A stretch of DNA of 46,177 nucleotides from Shewanella carassii (GCF_002777975.1 NZ_NGVS01000032.1:1-46177); one strand, 5' to 3'. Counted from the first letter of the stretch, positions 15,720-26,051 are shown. A program made the numbers and translations. The notes: generated by a model not told the origin, from the sequence alone.

Positions 15720-16973
15720 TTATCCCACGAAAGTCGCCACAAAACGTTCTATGTTTGACACGCTGGCCCCCGCCATGACGATGACTATCGCGGCGCCAAT
15801 AGCGGTTAATCCAAGCGGGTGACGATAATCACCGACAATACTCTTTCGACGAGTCGCCATCAGTATCACCGCCAAGACGACTGGTAGAATTATGCTGTTT
15901 ACCAATCCTGCCAACATCAACAAAAATACCGGCATATTGACCAACACAGTCCCCAAAACGGTAATCATAATAAAGCCGACACAACAGGCTTTTTCATGAC
16001 GGGCAACCACAGGGAACAAGGTTTTCACCAAGGAAACGGCCATATAGGAATTGCCGACGACAGAGGTAATCGAGGCCACAAACAACACCAAGCCAAAGAT
16101 ATGATAACCCAAGTTACCAGCCCCTATCCGGAACGCATCGGCCGCAGGATTGGCAGCATCCAACACCCCACCCGCCATAATCACCCCGAGAATGGCACAA
16201 AACAACAGTACCCGAATGACTACGGCGATGGAGATCCCTGCCCAAGCTGCCTGCTTGATCCCATTTAATTGTTGGTTGCCACTCAAGCCGACATCCACCA
16301 ATCGTTGAGCACCTGTGTAATAGCCACCGACAGCACCTCCGACTATGGTCAAAGTTGGGAGTAACAAGCTCGCATAGTCAGTGGGATATACGGCAGCCAC
16401 TATAGTCTGCTGAACCGGTGGTAGATTATTGAGTGCAACATAGGCAATCAACACTATCATTAACAATCCCAAATAACGGGCCATTTGATCTATGCGTTTG
16501 GATGCATTGTGTAATAAAAACAGTGTCGCCCCCATGACGCCGGTCACTATGGCTCCCCAGGTAGTATCGATACCTGTGAGTACATTCATCCCCAATGCCG
16601 AGCCACTGACATTGCCAAAATTAAATGCCACGGCACCCAGAGCCAATAGAGTACCGATCACATACCCCATTCCTGGAGCGACCCGGTTGGCAATGTCCTG
16701 AATTCGTAGACCGGATACGCCAACAATACGCCACAGATTCATCACTATTCCAAAAGTGATGATTGCCGACACGAGTACTGGAAACGCCATATCTATCTTG
16801 TAGATATTGGTAAAAACTGCAGTTTGAGTAAGGAAACCTGGACCGACTGAAGTCATTGCCATCAAAAAGGCGACGCTAAAAATGGCTTTTTTCTGAAAAT
16901 CCCGTTGCGTTTGCGCAACAGAGCGGGGGGATAAATTACAAGAGATATCTGCAGCAGATTGAGAAGTAGACAT
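15720..16973 (-). CDS. NRAMP-like transporter lacking the DPGN metal motif
   Basis: A 417-residue inner-membrane protein with about 11 hydrophobic helices and the LeuT-type layout of the NRAMP superfamily. In canonical NRAMP the first helix carries DPGN and the sixth MPH, which bind Mn/Fe. Here helix 1 reads SVGPGFLTQTA, and the sixth-helix region reads TIVGGAVGGYYTGAQ, so the metal ligands are absent. Such relatives (for example the Bacillus YcsG type) have unknown or non-metal substrates. I would not annotate it as a manganese transporter. It is alone, convergent with the oxidoreductase and divergent from holC, and interrupts the common pepA-holC-valS order. Confidence 0.8.
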   Translation of the reverse strand: MSTSQSAADISCNLSPRSVAQTQRDFQKKAIFSVAFLMAMTSVGPGFLTQTAVFTNIYKIDMAFPVLVSAIITFGIVMNLWRIVGVSGLRIQDIANRVAPGMGYVIGTLLALGAVAFNFGNVSGSALGMNVLTGIDTTWGAIVTGVMGATLFLLHNASKRIDQMARYLGLLMIVLIAYVALNNLPPVQQTIVAAVYPTDYASLLLPTLTIVGGAVGGYYTGAQRLVDVGLSGNQQLNGIKQAAWAGISIAVVIRVLLFCAILGVIMAGGVLDAANPAADAFRIGAGNLGYHIFGLVLFVASITSVVGNSYMAVSLVKTLFPVVARHEKACCVGFIMITVLGTVLVNMPVFLLMLAGLVNSIILPVVLAVILMATRRKSIVGDYRHPLGLTAIGAAIVIVMAGASVSNIERFVATFVG

Positions 16974-17304
16974 GAGCGATCCATTTTTGTGTTCTTTCTA
17001 CTAAAAGAAATAGAAAAAACAACTGAATAGGATCAGCTGCTTTATCTCTGACACACGAGGTGCCCAGAGGGTATGTAAATTTCGCGGGGTATTTTAGGAG
17101 CCGAGATCACGCTTGTCCAGACCGTTTCCCCGTTTTTATTCAAACCATGACGCAGCGCACCCAACAATCACAATATGCGGCCACGCAGATCACTTACCAT
17201 GAAAATCTATTCCAATGCGCTTCTTCCCCCTTGGTTGTTAAGCCTACAGCAAAGGGTGTAAAATCCTACGTTTATGTCAAGGGTAATCAAGGCCAATACC
17301 ATAG
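16974..17304. promoter_or_regulatory. Divergent intergenic region with probable holC promoter
   Basis: TTGTTA (17235-17240) and TAAAAT (17259-17264) are 18 bp apart, a fair sigma-70 promoter about 40 bp ahead of holC. The remainder of the 330 bp holds the start region of the transporter gene. No clear operator or RNA gene is seen, and a short open frame (17060-17308) has no recognisable content. Confidence 0.5.
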
Positions 17305-17769
17305 ATGAGTCAAGCAATATTCTATTTGTTGCCACAGGTATCAACGCCCTCTGCCCGTGAGCAAGTTGAGATGGCCGCCTGCAAGCTGGCACAATGGCAT
17401 TACGCCAATGGTGCGCAGGTATATATTCACTGTAATGACCAGACACAAGCCCATGCCATTGATGAACAACTATGGCAGTTTGACCCCATCAGTTTCGTGC
17501 CCCACAACCTTAAAGGTGAAGGCCCGGCGGCCGGGGCACCTGTAGAGATAGGATTTGATCCTATCGGGCCCGGCAAATTACGTCAGGTTCTGATTAATCT
17601 TGCAGACCAAAGCCCTGCATTTGCGGTAAACTTTGGTCACATTATCGATTTCGTTGCCAACGATGATGCCATGAAGGTCATCGCCCGCCAGCGCTATAAG
17701 CAATATCGGGCGTTTAATATTCCTCTGAGCACTCAAGAATTGACAACCGAACCTCTTAAACCAGTTTGA
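17305..17769 (+). CDS. holC: DNA polymerase III chi subunit
   Basis: A 154-residue protein of the chi family. Chi links the clamp loader (through psi) to single-strand binding protein at the replication fork. Family text includes AIFYLLPQVSTPSAREQVE at the start, DEQLWQFDPISFVPHNL (about 52-68) and INLADQSPAFAVNFGHIIDFVA (about 96-117), of normal length. It lies 15 bp ahead of valS on the same strand, the classic holC-valS pair. Confidence 0.95.
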   Translation: MSQAIFYLLPQVSTPSAREQVEMAACKLAQWHYANGAQVYIHCNDQTQAHAIDEQLWQFDPISFVPHNLKGEGPAAGAPVEIGFDPIGPGKLRQVLINLADQSPAFAVNFGHIIDFVANDDAMKVIARQRYKQYRAFNIPLSTQELTTEPLKPV

Positions 17770-17784
17770 GAAATGTAAGCTCCC

Positions 17785-20664
17785 ATGGAAAAAACATACA
17801 ATCCGCAGTCTATTGAACAAGCGCTCTACCAGGTTTGGGAAGAGAAAGGCTATTTCAAGCCCCACGGTGACGAGTCCCAGGGCAACTATTGCATCATGAT
17901 CCCACCGCCGAATGTCACCGGCAGCCTGCACATGGGACACGCCTTCCAGGATACCATTATGGACACCCTGATCCGTTACCAGCGGATGAAAGGCAAGAAT
18001 ACCCTCTGGCAAGTGGGCACCGACCATGCCGGTATCGCCACCCAGATGTTGGTGGAACGTAAACTGGAAGCCGAAGAAGGCAAGAGCCGCCACGATCTCG
18101 GCCGTGAAGCCTTTATGGACAAGGTATGGGAGTGGAAGAGCCAGTCCGGTGGCACCATTACCAGCCAGATGCGTCGCCTGGGCGCCTCGGTAGACTGGGA
18201 CCGCGAGCGTTTCACCATGGACGAAGGCCTGTCGGAAGCCGTGCAGGAAGTGTTTGTTCGCCTCTATGAAGATGATCTCATCTATCGCGGTAAGCGCCTG
18301 GTTAACTGGGATCCCAAGCTGCACACTGCGATCTCCGATCTGGAAGTGGAAAACAAGGAAAAGCAGGGCCACATGTGGCATTTCCGCTATCCACTCGCCG
18401 ATGGCGCCCTGACCGCCGACGGTAAAGACTATCTGATTGTCGCCACCACACGTCCGGAGACTATGCTGGGTGACAGCGCGGTTGCCGTGCACCCTGACGA
18501 TGAACGATATCAATCCCTGATTGGCAAAGAGATCATTCTGCCAATCGTTAACCGCCGCATTCCTGTGGTGGCCGATGACTATGTGGATATGGAGTTCGGT
18601 ACCGGCTGCGTGAAGATCACCCCGGCCCACGACTTCAATGACTATGAAGTTGGCAAGCGTCATAATCTACCCATGTTCAACATACTCACCCAAGATGCCG
18701 CCATCCGCACTGTGGCCGAAGTGGTGAATGTCGATGGTAGCCTCAACACCGAATTGGACGCCTCTTTGCCAAGCCGTTATGCCGGTATGGACAGATTCAA
18801 GGCACGCGATGCCGTTGTCGCCGAATTCGAGACCCTGGGTCTTTTGGAAAAAATCGAGCCTCACGGCCTGAAAGTGCCTTATGGCGACCGCAGCGGCGTG
18901 GTGATTGAGCCCCTGCTGACCGACCAATGGTATGTGTCTGTCAAACCACTGGCCAAAACAGCCATAGAAGCGGTGGAAAACGGCGATATCAAGTTTGTGC
19001 CTCAGCAATACGAGAACATGTACTTCTCCTGGATGCGTGACATTCAGGACTGGTGTATTTCACGTCAGCTGTGGTGGGGTCACCGTATTCCGGCCTGGTA
19101 TGACGACAGCGGCAAGGTCTATGTCGGCCGTAACGAAGCCGAAGTCCGTGCCAAGCATAACTTGGCAAGCGATGTTGCTCTGCGTCAGGACGATGATGTA
19201 CTGGATACCTGGTTCTCCTCTGCCCTGTGGACCTTCTCAACCCTGGGTTGGCCACAGCAGACTCCTGAGCTGAAAACCTTCCACCCCACAGACGTGCTGG
19301 TGACAGGTTTCGACATCATCTTCTTCTGGGTAGCCCGGATGATCATGATGACCATGCACTTCATCAAGGATGAAGACGGCACACCTCAGGTGCCCTTCAA
19401 GACTGTCTATGTGACCGGGCTTATCCGTGATGAGCAAGGCAACAAGATGTCTAAGTCCAAGGGCAATGTGCTGGATCCACTGGATATGATCGATGGCATA
19501 GATCTCGAATCTCTGGTTGGCAAGCGCACCGGTAACATGATGCAGCCGCAACTGGCCGCCAAGATTGAAAAGAGCACCCGCAAGGAGTTTGCCGACGGCA
19601 TCGAAGCCCACGGTACCGATGCGCTGCGCTTTACCCTGGCTGCCATGGCGTCCACCGGCCGTGACATCAACTGGGACATGAAGCGCCTGGACGGCTACCG
19701 CAGCTTCTGTAACAAGCTGTGGAATGCTTCCCGCTATGTACTGATGAATACCGAAGATCAAGATTGCGGCCCCAACTCACCTAACGGCAAGGCCGGCGGT
19801 GAGATGCAGCTGTCACTGGCAGATCGCTGGATCACAGGTCTGTTCAACCAAACGGTCAAGACCTTCGAAGAGCATATGGGCGCCTATCGTTTCGACCTGG
19901 CTGCCAATACCCTGTACGAATTCACCTGGAACCAGTTCTGTGACTGGTATCTGGAGCTGACCAAGCCTGTGCTGCAAAACGGCTCTGAAGCCGAGCAGCG
20001 TGGCACCCGTCATACTCTGGTGACTGTACTCGAGCAGTTGTTGCGCCTGATGCATCCATTGATGCCATACATCACTGAAACCATCTGGCACCGTGTCAAA
20101 CCACTTGCCGGTGTAGAAGGGGAAACCCTGATGCTGGCCGCCTTCCCTGAGTATCAGGCCGACAAAGTCGATACCGAGGCCATGGCCGACTTGGAATGGG
20201 TCAAGCAAGTGATTGTTGCCGTGCGTAACATCCGCGCCGAGCTGAACATAGCTCCGTCCAAGCCGCTCAACGCCTTACTGCGCAGTGTCAGTGCCCGCGA
20301 CAAGGCCCGTGTCGAAGCCAACCAAACCTTCTTCACTAGCTTGGCCAAGCTGGAAAGCATGACGATTCTGGCCGATGGCGACAACGCACCCATGTCCACC
20401 ACCCAACTGGTGGGCGAGATGGAACTGTTGATCCCTATGGCAGGGCTTATCGACGTAGCGGCTGAGATGGCTCGTATCGACAAACAGCTGGATAAGCTGA
20501 GTGGCGAAGTCGCCCGCATTGAAGGCAAACTGTCCAATGAAGGCTTTGTGGCCAAGGCCCCGGCAGCGGTTATCGACAAAGAGCGCAGCAAGATGGCTGA
20601 TCTCAAGCGCGATATGGACAAGCTCAAAGAGCAGCAAGCCGAGCTGGCCAAACTGGAAGCCTAA
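17785..20664 (+). CDS. valS: Valyl-tRNA synthetase
   Basis: A 959-residue class I aminoacyl-tRNA synthetase that charges tRNA-Val and edits misacylated threonine. HMGH (49-52) and KMSKS (554-558) are the two ATP-binding signatures. The editing domain (about 200-400) has [17 protein letters not shown]. The anticodon-binding domain follows, and the C-terminal tRNA-clamping coiled coil (about 890-959, [19 protein letters not shown]) is complete. Essential gene. The ribosome site is weak, so translation may depend on holC. Confidence 0.98.
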   Translation: MEKTYNPQSIEQALYQVWEEKGYFKPHGDESQGNYCIMIPPPNVTGSLHMGHAFQDTIMDTLIRYQRMKGKNTLWQVGTDHAGIATQMLVERKLEAEEGKSRHDLGREAFMDKVWEWKSQSGGTITSQMRRLGASVDWDRERFTMDEGLSEAVQEVFVRLYEDDLIYRGKRLVNWDPKLHTAISDLEVENKEKQGHMWHFRYPLADGALTADGKDYLIVATTRPETMLGDSAVAVHPDDERYQSLIGKEIILPIVNRRIPVVADDYVDMEFGTGCVKITPAHDFNDYEVGKRHNLPMFNILTQDAAIRTVAEVVNVDGSLNTELDASLPSRYAGMDRFKARDAVVAEFETLGLLEKIEPHGLKVPYGDRSGVVIEPLLTDQWYVSVKPLAKTAIEAVENGDIKFVPQQYENMYFSWMRDIQDWCISRQLWWGHRIPAWYDDSGKVYVGRNEAEVRAKHNLASDVALRQDDDVLDTWFSSALWTFSTLGWPQQTPELKTFHPTDVLVTGFDIIFFWVARMIMMTMHFIKDEDGTPQVPFKTVYVTGLIRDEQGNKMSKSKGNVLDPLDMIDGIDLESLVGKRTGNMMQPQLAAKIEKSTRKEFADGIEAHGTDALRFTLAAMASTGRDINWDMKRLDGYRSFCNKLWNASRYVLMNTEDQDCGPNSPNGKAGGEMQLSLADRWITGLFNQTVKTFEEHMGAYRFDLAANTLYEFTWNQFCDWYLELTKPVLQNGSEAEQRGTRHTLVTVLEQLLRLMHPLMPYITETIWHRVKPLAGVEGETLMLAAFPEYQADKVDTEAMADLEWVKQVIVAVRNIRAELNIAPSKPLNALLRSVSARDKARVEANQTFFTSLAKLESMTILADGDNAPMSTTQLVGEMELLIPMAGLIDVAAEMARIDKQLDKLSGEVARIEGKLSNEGFVAKAPAAVIDKERSKMADLKRDMDKLKEQQAELAKLEA

Positions 20665-20690
20665 CGGTTTACCCAAGAACCATAAAACCC

Positions 20691-20720
20691 AAGGGCAGTC
20701 AATCGACTGCCCTTTTTATT
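20691..20720 (+). terminator. Rho-independent terminator of holC-valS
   Basis: AAGGGCAGTC (20691-20700) pairs with GACTGCCCTT (20705-20714), with a 4-base loop, followed by TTTATTTATTA. Confidence 0.92.
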
Positions 20721-20825
20721 TATTATTCGCTTGCCCTCAGCTCCAAGTGGCTGGCAAGATTAAGATAATTTCATCTTCCAGAGCTGGCTATCGGAACAAC
20801 ATATTGTTAAATTGGAAAATATTCC

Positions 20826-20949
20826 AAGGGGAGTAACTTCTCGCCGGCTTGTCGTCATTACGGTGTATCCACACCCGGCAACCGGGCAAGGCTATTGAAT
20901 TGTGCTTTGTAAGTGAGACCTTGCCGACAGGCAAGGATCCGTGCTCCTT
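20826..20949 (+). ncRNA. yybP-ykoY manganese riboswitch
   Basis: AAGGGGAGTAAC at 20826 is the conserved opening of this riboswitch class (compare the PRE element of E. coli alx). GTGAGACCTTGCC at about 20913-20925 and the pairing GGCAAGG near 20930 follow, and CTCCTT at 20944-20949 closes the P1 stem. Known for the class: Mn2+ is the main ligand and binding raises expression of Mn exporters. The downstream gene, an Alx/TerC protein, is the classic target. Confidence 0.85.
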
Positions 20950-20955
20950 CAGCTG

Positions 20956-20983
20956 GCCTGCCGTCGGTGGCAGGCTTTGTTGT
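20956..20983 (+). promoter_or_regulatory. Terminator-like hairpin of the riboswitch expression platform
   Basis: GCCTGCC (20956-20962) pairs with GGCAGGC (20969-20975), followed by TTTGTTGT, between the riboswitch and the alx ribosome site (GGAG, about 20988). This suggests control by attenuation. An anti-terminator could involve the preceding AGGCAAGG stretch, but I cannot compute the alternative fold. Confidence 0.6.
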
Positions 20984-20999
20984 ATTTGGAGAAAATGAA

Positions 21000-21959
21000 A
21001 TGGGTACCTGGTGGTTGTGGAGCGGATTTCTGGTAATAGTGCTGGGGATCCTTTGGATAGATCTTAAGTTTGTCGGCGGTGGTCACAGCCATAAGGTCTC
21101 GGTCAAAGAGGCGGGGATCTGGACCCTGGTGTGGATAAGCGTCGCCATGCTGTTTAACTTAGGGATCTGGTTCTACCTTAAACAGACCGCAGGTCTCGAA
21201 GTCGCCAATCAACAAGGGCTGGAGTTTCTCACAGCCTATCTCATCGAAAAAGCCCTGGCCGTGGACAATGTGTTTGTCTGGTTGATGCTGTTTAGCTATT
21301 TCGCCATCCCCGCCGAGCTGCAAAGACGGGTGCTGCTCTACGGAGTACTGGGCGCCATAGTGATGCGGGCCGCAATGGTATTTGGCGGCACCTGGCTGAT
21401 TAGTCAGTTCCACTGGGTACTGTATCTTTTTGGAGCCTTTTTGCTATTTACCGGCGCCAAGATGTTGTTTGCCAAGGAAGAGCATGAAACCGATCTCGCC
21501 AACAGCAAACTACTCGGTTGGCTCAGAAAACACCTGAGGGTGGTGAAAAAGCTTCAGGGTGAACGCTTTGTGGTGCGTCGCCGCGGCATGTTATTTGCCA
21601 CGCCCCTGTTGCTGGCGCTGATTTTGGTAGAGATCAGCGACATCATCTTCGCGGTGGACAGTATTCCAGCTATCTTCGCGGTCACCACAGATCCCTTTAT
21701 CGTACTGACCTCCAACATCTTTGCCATCATGGGACTCAGGGCCATGTACTTCCTGTTGGCGGGCGCCGCCGAACGTTTTGTGCTGCTCAAATATGGCCTG
21801 GCGCTGATCCTGATGTTTATCGGTACCAAGATGCTTCTGCTGGATATCTATCATCTGCCTATCATGCTGGCACTGGCTGTCATCGCCGCTATCTTGCTGA
21901 TCAGTGTATTGGGCAGCTTGTGGCTGACCCGGGATAAGGGGAAGCAGCCACAGGCATAA
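21000..21959 (+). CDS. alx: Alx/TerC family membrane protein (manganese export)
   Basis: A 319-residue inner-membrane protein. The start at 21000 has TTGGAG ahead of it; the open frame upstream to 20913 runs through the riboswitch. It contains nine or so helices. Acidic motifs are [16 protein letters not shown] (about 70-85) and [29 protein letters not shown] (about 210-238), the conserved Asp-rich repeats of the TerC/Alx family. It closely matches the text of E. coli Alx. Family knowledge: Alx exports Mn2+ and responds to alkaline pH. The upstream Mn riboswitch supports that role here. Confidence 0.93.
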   Translation: MGTWWLWSGFLVIVLGILWIDLKFVGGGHSHKVSVKEAGIWTLVWISVAMLFNLGIWFYLKQTAGLEVANQQGLEFLTAYLIEKALAVDNVFVWLMLFSYFAIPAELQRRVLLYGVLGAIVMRAAMVFGGTWLISQFHWVLYLFGAFLLFTGAKMLFAKEEHETDLANSKLLGWLRKHLRVVKKLQGERFVVRRRGMLFATPLLLALILVEISDIIFAVDSIPAIFAVTTDPFIVLTSNIFAIMGLRAMYFLLAGAAERFVLLKYGLALILMFIGTKMLLLDIYHLPIMLALAVIAAILLISVLGSLWLTRDKGKQPQA

Positions 21960-21999
21960 TACCTGTCTTTTATCCGTCACTCGAAGGGGGCACAAGATA

Positions 22000-22098
22000 A
22001 TGAAAAATGATCCTGAGTGTAGTGGCCGCCCCCATGCGCTGCACGGGGCGACTCACTTGGTGTTGTTTATGGTCTATCTGTTCTTGATGTTTGAGTAA
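22000..22098 (+). CDS. Possible 32-residue membrane small protein after alx
   Basis: An ATG behind AAGGGGG opens a 32-codon frame that ends one base before the convergent acetyltransferase gene. The product begins polar (MKNDPECSGRPHALHG) and ends in a hydrophobic stretch (THLVLFMVYLFLMFE), compatible with a short single-pass membrane protein. It lies 40 bp after alx and could be co-transcribed under the riboswitch. No homologue known to me; the frame could be chance. Confidence 0.4.
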   Translation: MKNDPECSGRPHALHGATHLVLFMVYLFLMFE

Positions 22099-22632
22099 TC
22101 ATTCGCGGATGTTGGCCATAAAAAACACATCCACATATTCGCCATCACGGAAGGCATAGTCCCGCGCCTCGCCCTCAATCACAAAGCCATGGCGTTTGTA
22201 GAGCGCTATGGCGGCGTGATTGTCGGTATAAACCGTCAGCTCAAGGCGTCTCACCGCCAACCAGTTATGGGCCAAATCCACAGCGGCGGCCAGCAGCGCA
22301 GAACCCACGCCGATACCTCGGCACTCTTCACTCACCGCCATCCCCAGATCGGCCACATGCTTACGTCTGGGGTTGGTTTGTACCTGTAAGGAGAGCTGAC
22401 CGGCCACCTCCCCTTGCCACTCTGCGACCAGTGAATAATAACCATCCGGCAGTTCCCCCAGGCGCTTATACCACTTTTCGAGTGACGGAAAGGGCTGCTG
22501 CAAGGTGCCAGCATAACAGCTGGGCTGAGTAAAGAGCGCCCGTATTGCCGGAATATCCGTGTGCTCGCTGTGGCGCACCACAACCTCTTGTTGTGACTGA
22601 CTCACCTTGGGTTCAAACTCTGTTGCCTGCAC
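22099..22632 (-). CDS. yhhY: GNAT acetyltransferase, YhhY/AaaT-like
   Basis: A 177-residue protein with GTG start behind AAGGAGAA. The text closely parallels E. coli YhhY (an L-amino-acid N-acetyltransferase). VQTNPRRKHVADLGMAVSEECRGIGVGSALL (about 84-114) holds the acetyl-CoA loop RGIGVG, and NHAAIALYKRHGFVIEGEARDYAFRDGEYVDVFFMA the C-terminal signature. Likely cytoplasmic; substrate by analogy only. It lies 13 bp downstream of gcdH, so it is probably in the same operon. Confidence 0.88.
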   Translation of the reverse strand: MQATEFEPKVSQSQQEVVVRHSEHTDIPAIRALFTQPSCYAGTLQQPFPSLEKWYKRLGELPDGYYSLVAEWQGEVAGQLSLQVQTNPRRKHVADLGMAVSEECRGIGVGSALLAAAVDLAHNWLAVRRLELTVYTDNHAAIALYKRHGFVIEGEARDYAFRDGEYVDVFFMANIRE

Positions 22633-22645
22633 TCTGTTGTTCTCC

Positions 22646-23821
22646 TTAACTAAAAGCTGCCAAGCCTGTCTGGGCCCGCCCCAGGATCAAGGCATGAATA
22701 TCATGGGTCCCCTCATAGGTATTGACCGCTTCCAGGTTCATCAGATGCCGGATGACATGAAACTCGTCACTGATACCATTACCACCGTGAATGTCCCTGG
22801 CCTGGCGGGCGATTTCGAGCGCCTTGCCGCAGGAGTTACGCTTGATGAGCGAGATGGCCTCAATAGCCAAACTGTCCTGATCTAGCAAGCGACCGGCCTG
22901 CAAGCAGGCAAACAGCGCCGTGGTGATCTCTGTCTGCATGTCCACCAGCTTTTTCTGGATCAGCTGATTGGCCGCCAGCGGCCTGCCAAACTGGACTCGA
23001 TCCAGACTGTATTGCCGCGCGGCATGCCAGCAAAACTCGGCCGCGCCCAAGGCGCCCCAGGCGATGCCATATCTGGCCTTGTTGAGACAACCAAAGGGCC
23101 CCTTGAGCCCCTCGACATTGGGCAGCAGAGCATCGACACCCACTTCAACTCCGTCCAGCACGATTTCGCCGGTTATCGAGGCCCTGAGAGAGAACTTGCC
23201 CTCTATCTTGGGCGCCGACAGCCCAGGGGTGCCCTTTTCCACTAAAAAGCCACGAATGACCCCATCAAGCTTGGCCCAAACCAAGAAGAGATCGGCAATC
23301 GGTGAATTGGTGATCCACATTTTGTTGCCATGGAGCCGATACCCTCCCGGGATGGCTTCGGCGCGAGTCTTCATGCCGCCGGGATCTGACCCTACATCCG
23401 GCTCGGTCAGGCCGAAACAGCCAATCAGCTCACCGCGGGCCAGCCTTGGCAGATATTTCTGTTTCTGCTCTTCACTGCCGTAGGCAAAAATCGGATGCAT
23501 CACCAAAGAGGACTGCACACTCATGGCCGAGCGGTAACCACTGTCGACCCGCTCTATCTCCCGGGCAATCAGGCCATAGCTGACATAGTTGACCCCGGCG
23601 CCGCCATATTCAGTCGGCAGAGTCGCCCCGAGTAACCCCAGAGCACCGAGTTCTGTCATGATCTCGGGATCAAAGTATTGCTCGCGATTTGCCTGCAGGA
23701 TCCTGGGTTGCAACTTGCTTTGGGCATATTCATGCACAGTATCGCGGATCATCCTTTCTTCCGGCTGCAACAGACTGTCAAACTGCAAGGGATCTTGCCA
23801 ATCGAAGGGATTACGGGCCAT
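22646..23821 (-). CDS. gcdH: Glutaryl-CoA dehydrogenase
   Basis: A 391-residue FAD acyl-CoA dehydrogenase that oxidises and decarboxylates glutaryl-CoA to crotonyl-CoA in lysine/tryptophan breakdown. The GcdH-type start ([29 protein letters not shown]), [18 protein letters not shown] (about 135-152) and the catalytic Glu370 in [17 protein letters not shown] are visible. Electrons go to ETF. AAGGAT lies 6 bp ahead of the ATG. First gene of a two-gene operon with the acetyltransferase. Confidence 0.93.
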   Translation of the reverse strand: MARNPFDWQDPLQFDSLLQPEERMIRDTVHEYAQSKLQPRILQANREQYFDPEIMTELGALGLLGATLPTEYGGAGVNYVSYGLIAREIERVDSGYRSAMSVQSSLVMHPIFAYGSEEQKQKYLPRLARGELIGCFGLTEPDVGSDPGGMKTRAEAIPGGYRLHGNKMWITNSPIADLFLVWAKLDGVIRGFLVEKGTPGLSAPKIEGKFSLRASITGEIVLDGVEVGVDALLPNVEGLKGPFGCLNKARYGIAWGALGAAEFCWHAARQYSLDRVQFGRPLAANQLIQKKLVDMQTEITTALFACLQAGRLLDQDSLAIEAISLIKRNSCGKALEIARQARDIHGGNGISDEFHVIRHLMNLEAVNTYEGTHDIHALILGRAQTGLAAFS

Positions 23822-24021
23822 AGCTTTATCCTTTTTTCAGCTGATTTTCATCATGCTACCTCAGTCCCGCATATCTGCCCAGCACAGACACAAGTGTCAA
23901 GCCAAGATTACACCTGTATCAATTTGCAACACATATGATAGAAGTCTCTGAATTTAAGCCGAACAAATGCTAATCTTCTGCGCTCAACCAATCATGCTTA
24001 TTATTGATATACCGTATTTTC

Positions 24022-24894
24022 ATGTCTTTACGACTCTGTTTGTTCATTTTCAGCCTCTTGTCTTTCAGCGCCTGGGCTCATCCCTATTGCGAGGAGAGGG
24101 AGTGCATACCTGTTGGTGAATGGGAGCTTGGGCTGGCCATGGGTTATGGCCAAAAGAGCAATCCCTTGCGCCAGCAGGACGATATTCCTCTCTACGTGCT
24201 CCCCAGCATTGCCTACTATGGTGAGAACTGGTTTTTTGACAATGGCAGCTTGGGACTGACCCTGGCGGAGTCGGAAAACTACACCATTAATCTGGTGACG
24301 GCTTATAGCAGAGAGCGGGCATTTTTCTATCGCTGGGATCCCAGCAATATCTTCACTTTTGGTAGTCGCTCGCAGATATCGGTCGCGCCTCAAAGCCGGG
24401 CGGTGTCAGTGATGTCAACGCCAAGAAATGAGCCTCCCAAAGTTTTTAACGAATTGGAGGACAGACACTTTACATTTCTTGGTGGAGCCGAGGCTTTTAT
24501 TTACACTCGATACGGTACACTGAATCTTTCGCTTACACATGATATGTTTAATGTTCACCGGGGCACCGAAGCCAAGGCTAGGTGGTTGTATAACCTGAAT
24601 TGGCAACGCTGGAAACTGGAGTTCGCCCTGAATCTGGAGTGGAAGAGTAAAGAAATAGTCGATTATTACTTTGGCGTCAGACCAAGCGAGAATGCCTATT
24701 GGAGTCAGGCTTACCAGGGGAGTTCAGGCTTTAACCGCGGACTGGAGTTTACCGGTCGCTACAGCCTCAACGAAGACTGGGATCTTGTGTTAGGACTACG
24801 TTATACCCAACTTGCCGATGAAATAGCCAAGAGTCCTCTGCTGGATGAAGATGACGTCAGAACTTTTTTCATTGGTGCTGCCTATAGGTTTTAA
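24022..24894 (+). CDS. MipA/OmpV family outer-membrane protein
   Basis: A 290-residue precursor with signal peptide (MSLRLCLFIFSLLSFSAWA, cleavage before HPYC). GEWELGLAMGYGQKSNPLRQQDDIPLYVLPSIAYYGENWFFDNGSLGLTL is MipA/OmpV text, and the protein ends in Phe (AAYRF), as barrels do. MipA binds the lytic transglycosylase MltA and PBP1b in E. coli; many relatives have unknown roles. The start at 24022 gives an intact signal peptide, whereas the TTG at 24004 would not. First gene of a run with a DUF3019 protein and a two-component system. Confidence 0.88.
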   Translation: MSLRLCLFIFSLLSFSAWAHPYCEERECIPVGEWELGLAMGYGQKSNPLRQQDDIPLYVLPSIAYYGENWFFDNGSLGLTLAESENYTINLVTAYSRERAFFYRWDPSNIFTFGSRSQISVAPQSRAVSVMSTPRNEPPKVFNELEDRHFTFLGGAEAFIYTRYGTLNLSLTHDMFNVHRGTEAKARWLYNLNWQRWKLEFALNLEWKSKEIVDYYFGVRPSENAYWSQAYQGSSGFNRGLEFTGRYSLNEDWDLVLGLRYTQLADEIAKSPLLDEDDVRTFFIGAAYRF

Positions 24895-24899
24895 TCAAG

Positions 24900-25319
24900 G
24901 TGCGCTTAGTAAAAGGCTGGTGTTGGTTGTTTCCGTTGCTGATGTTGTCAATGACATCAGCCTCCCAGGTGCAGGCCGACTCAAATAATAATAATCAAGA
25001 AATCAAGCTGGCTATTACCCCTCAGCTCTGCATTCTCAAGAGCGAAGAGGACACCTGTTCGCTTGATGTCAGTTTAAGTTGGACTAATACAAACGGTGCG
25101 GTTTGTATCCTTTCTGATTATGAAGGGTTACAACGTTGGTGCAGTGAAACAGAAGATGTGCACGGCTTCACATTCCGACTCACAACCAGTGAGGACATTC
25201 ACTTTGTCATGGTAGATAAGGACACATGGCAAACCTTAGCCGGCGTTTATTTTAGAACTACGCCCGTGTCTGACACCAGCGTCAGGCGTAGATATCGCAA
25301 CCCTTGGAGTTTATTCTGA
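24900..25319 (+). CDS. DUF3019 periplasmic protein
   Basis: A 139-residue precursor from a GTG five bases after the MipA stop. A signal peptide (about 1-26, ending VQA) precedes an Ig-like domain with four Cys (CILKSEEDTC, AVCILS, RWC) that may form disulfides. The DUF3019 family is typical of Shewanella and relatives, and its function is unknown. Its stop codon overlaps the ATG of the response regulator (ATGA), so the four genes probably act together. Confidence 0.85.
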   Translation: MRLVKGWCWLFPLLMLSMTSASQVQADSNNNNQEIKLAITPQLCILKSEEDTCSLDVSLSWTNTNGAVCILSDYEGLQRWCSETEDVHGFTFRLTTSEDIHFVMVDKDTWQTLAGVYFRTTPVSDTSVRRRYRNPWSLF

Positions 25320-26032
25320 TGACCTCAGCGCAATCGACCCACCGCGTTTTACTGGTGGAAGACGACACTCGTCTGGCCAACCTTATTGTGGATTATCTCA
25401 AGTCCCATGGTATGCATGTGGAAGTTGAGCGCCGCGGTGATACCGTCTTGACCCGACTGCTCACCTATAAGCCAGACATTATTCTTTTGGACATCATGTT
25501 ACCGGGCATGGATGGCCTGTCCTTGTGTGAAAAACTACCGGACTACTTTGCCGGCCCAATTCTGCTGATGAGTGCACTTGGCTCCAATGAAGATCAAATC
25601 AAAGGCCTAGAACTGGGCGCCGATGACTATGTGGTAAAACCGGTGGATCCGGCGCTCCTGGTTGCACGGATCAACAATCTGCTGCGACGTCATACCAAGC
25701 CGCCTATGGCAGAATCCCACTGCCTGAGCTTTGGCAAGCTGAGTATAGATCCTCACACCCAGGCGATCCGTTTGGGCGAGAAAGAGGTGGATCTCACCAG
25801 TCACGAATTTGAACTCCTGTGGCTGCTGGCATCCCAAGCCGGCCAAGTGCTGAGCCGCCAGTATATCTACCAATGTCTGCTGAACATCGACTTCGATGGC
25901 AAGGATCGCAAGATAGACGTACGTATCTCTCGTCTGCGCAAGAAGCTGGGCGATAATATTGAAACGCCATTCAGGATCAAGACGGTTTGGGGCCAGGGAT
26001 ATCTGTTTGCTCCCGAAGCCTGGAATAGCTGA
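25319..26032 (+). CDS. OmpR/PhoB-type response regulator (RstA-like)
   Basis: A 237-residue regulator. The receiver domain (about 9-122) has acidic residues D15/D16, phospho-acceptor D58 (LLDIMLPG) and the conserved Lys in VVKP. A winged-helix DNA-binding domain (about 140-235) follows, with DLTSHEFELLWLLASQAGQVLSR. I chose the ATG at 25319, overlapping the previous stop, with GGAG upstream. The TTG at 25304 is less likely. Likely activator of its own envelope operon, by context. Confidence 0.93.
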   Translation: MTSAQSTHRVLLVEDDTRLANLIVDYLKSHGMHVEVERRGDTVLTRLLTYKPDIILLDIMLPGMDGLSLCEKLPDYFAGPILLMSALGSNEDQIKGLELGADDYVVKPVDPALLVARINNLLRRHTKPPMAESHCLSFGKLSIDPHTQAIRLGEKEVDLTSHEFELLWLLASQAGQVLSRQYIYQCLLNIDFDGKDRKIDVRISRLRKKLGDNIETPFRIKTVWGQGYLFAPEAWNS

Positions 26033-26051
26033 TCCCCTGTTAGGTTAACGT

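Noticed and set aside
17060..17308. 82-codon frame upstream of holC
   Set aside because: It spans the probable holC promoter and has no recognisable domain or ribosome site.
17578..18663. 361-codon open frame on the minus strand
   Set aside because: Antisense to holC and valS, with no domain text; caused by codon bias in the synthetase gene.
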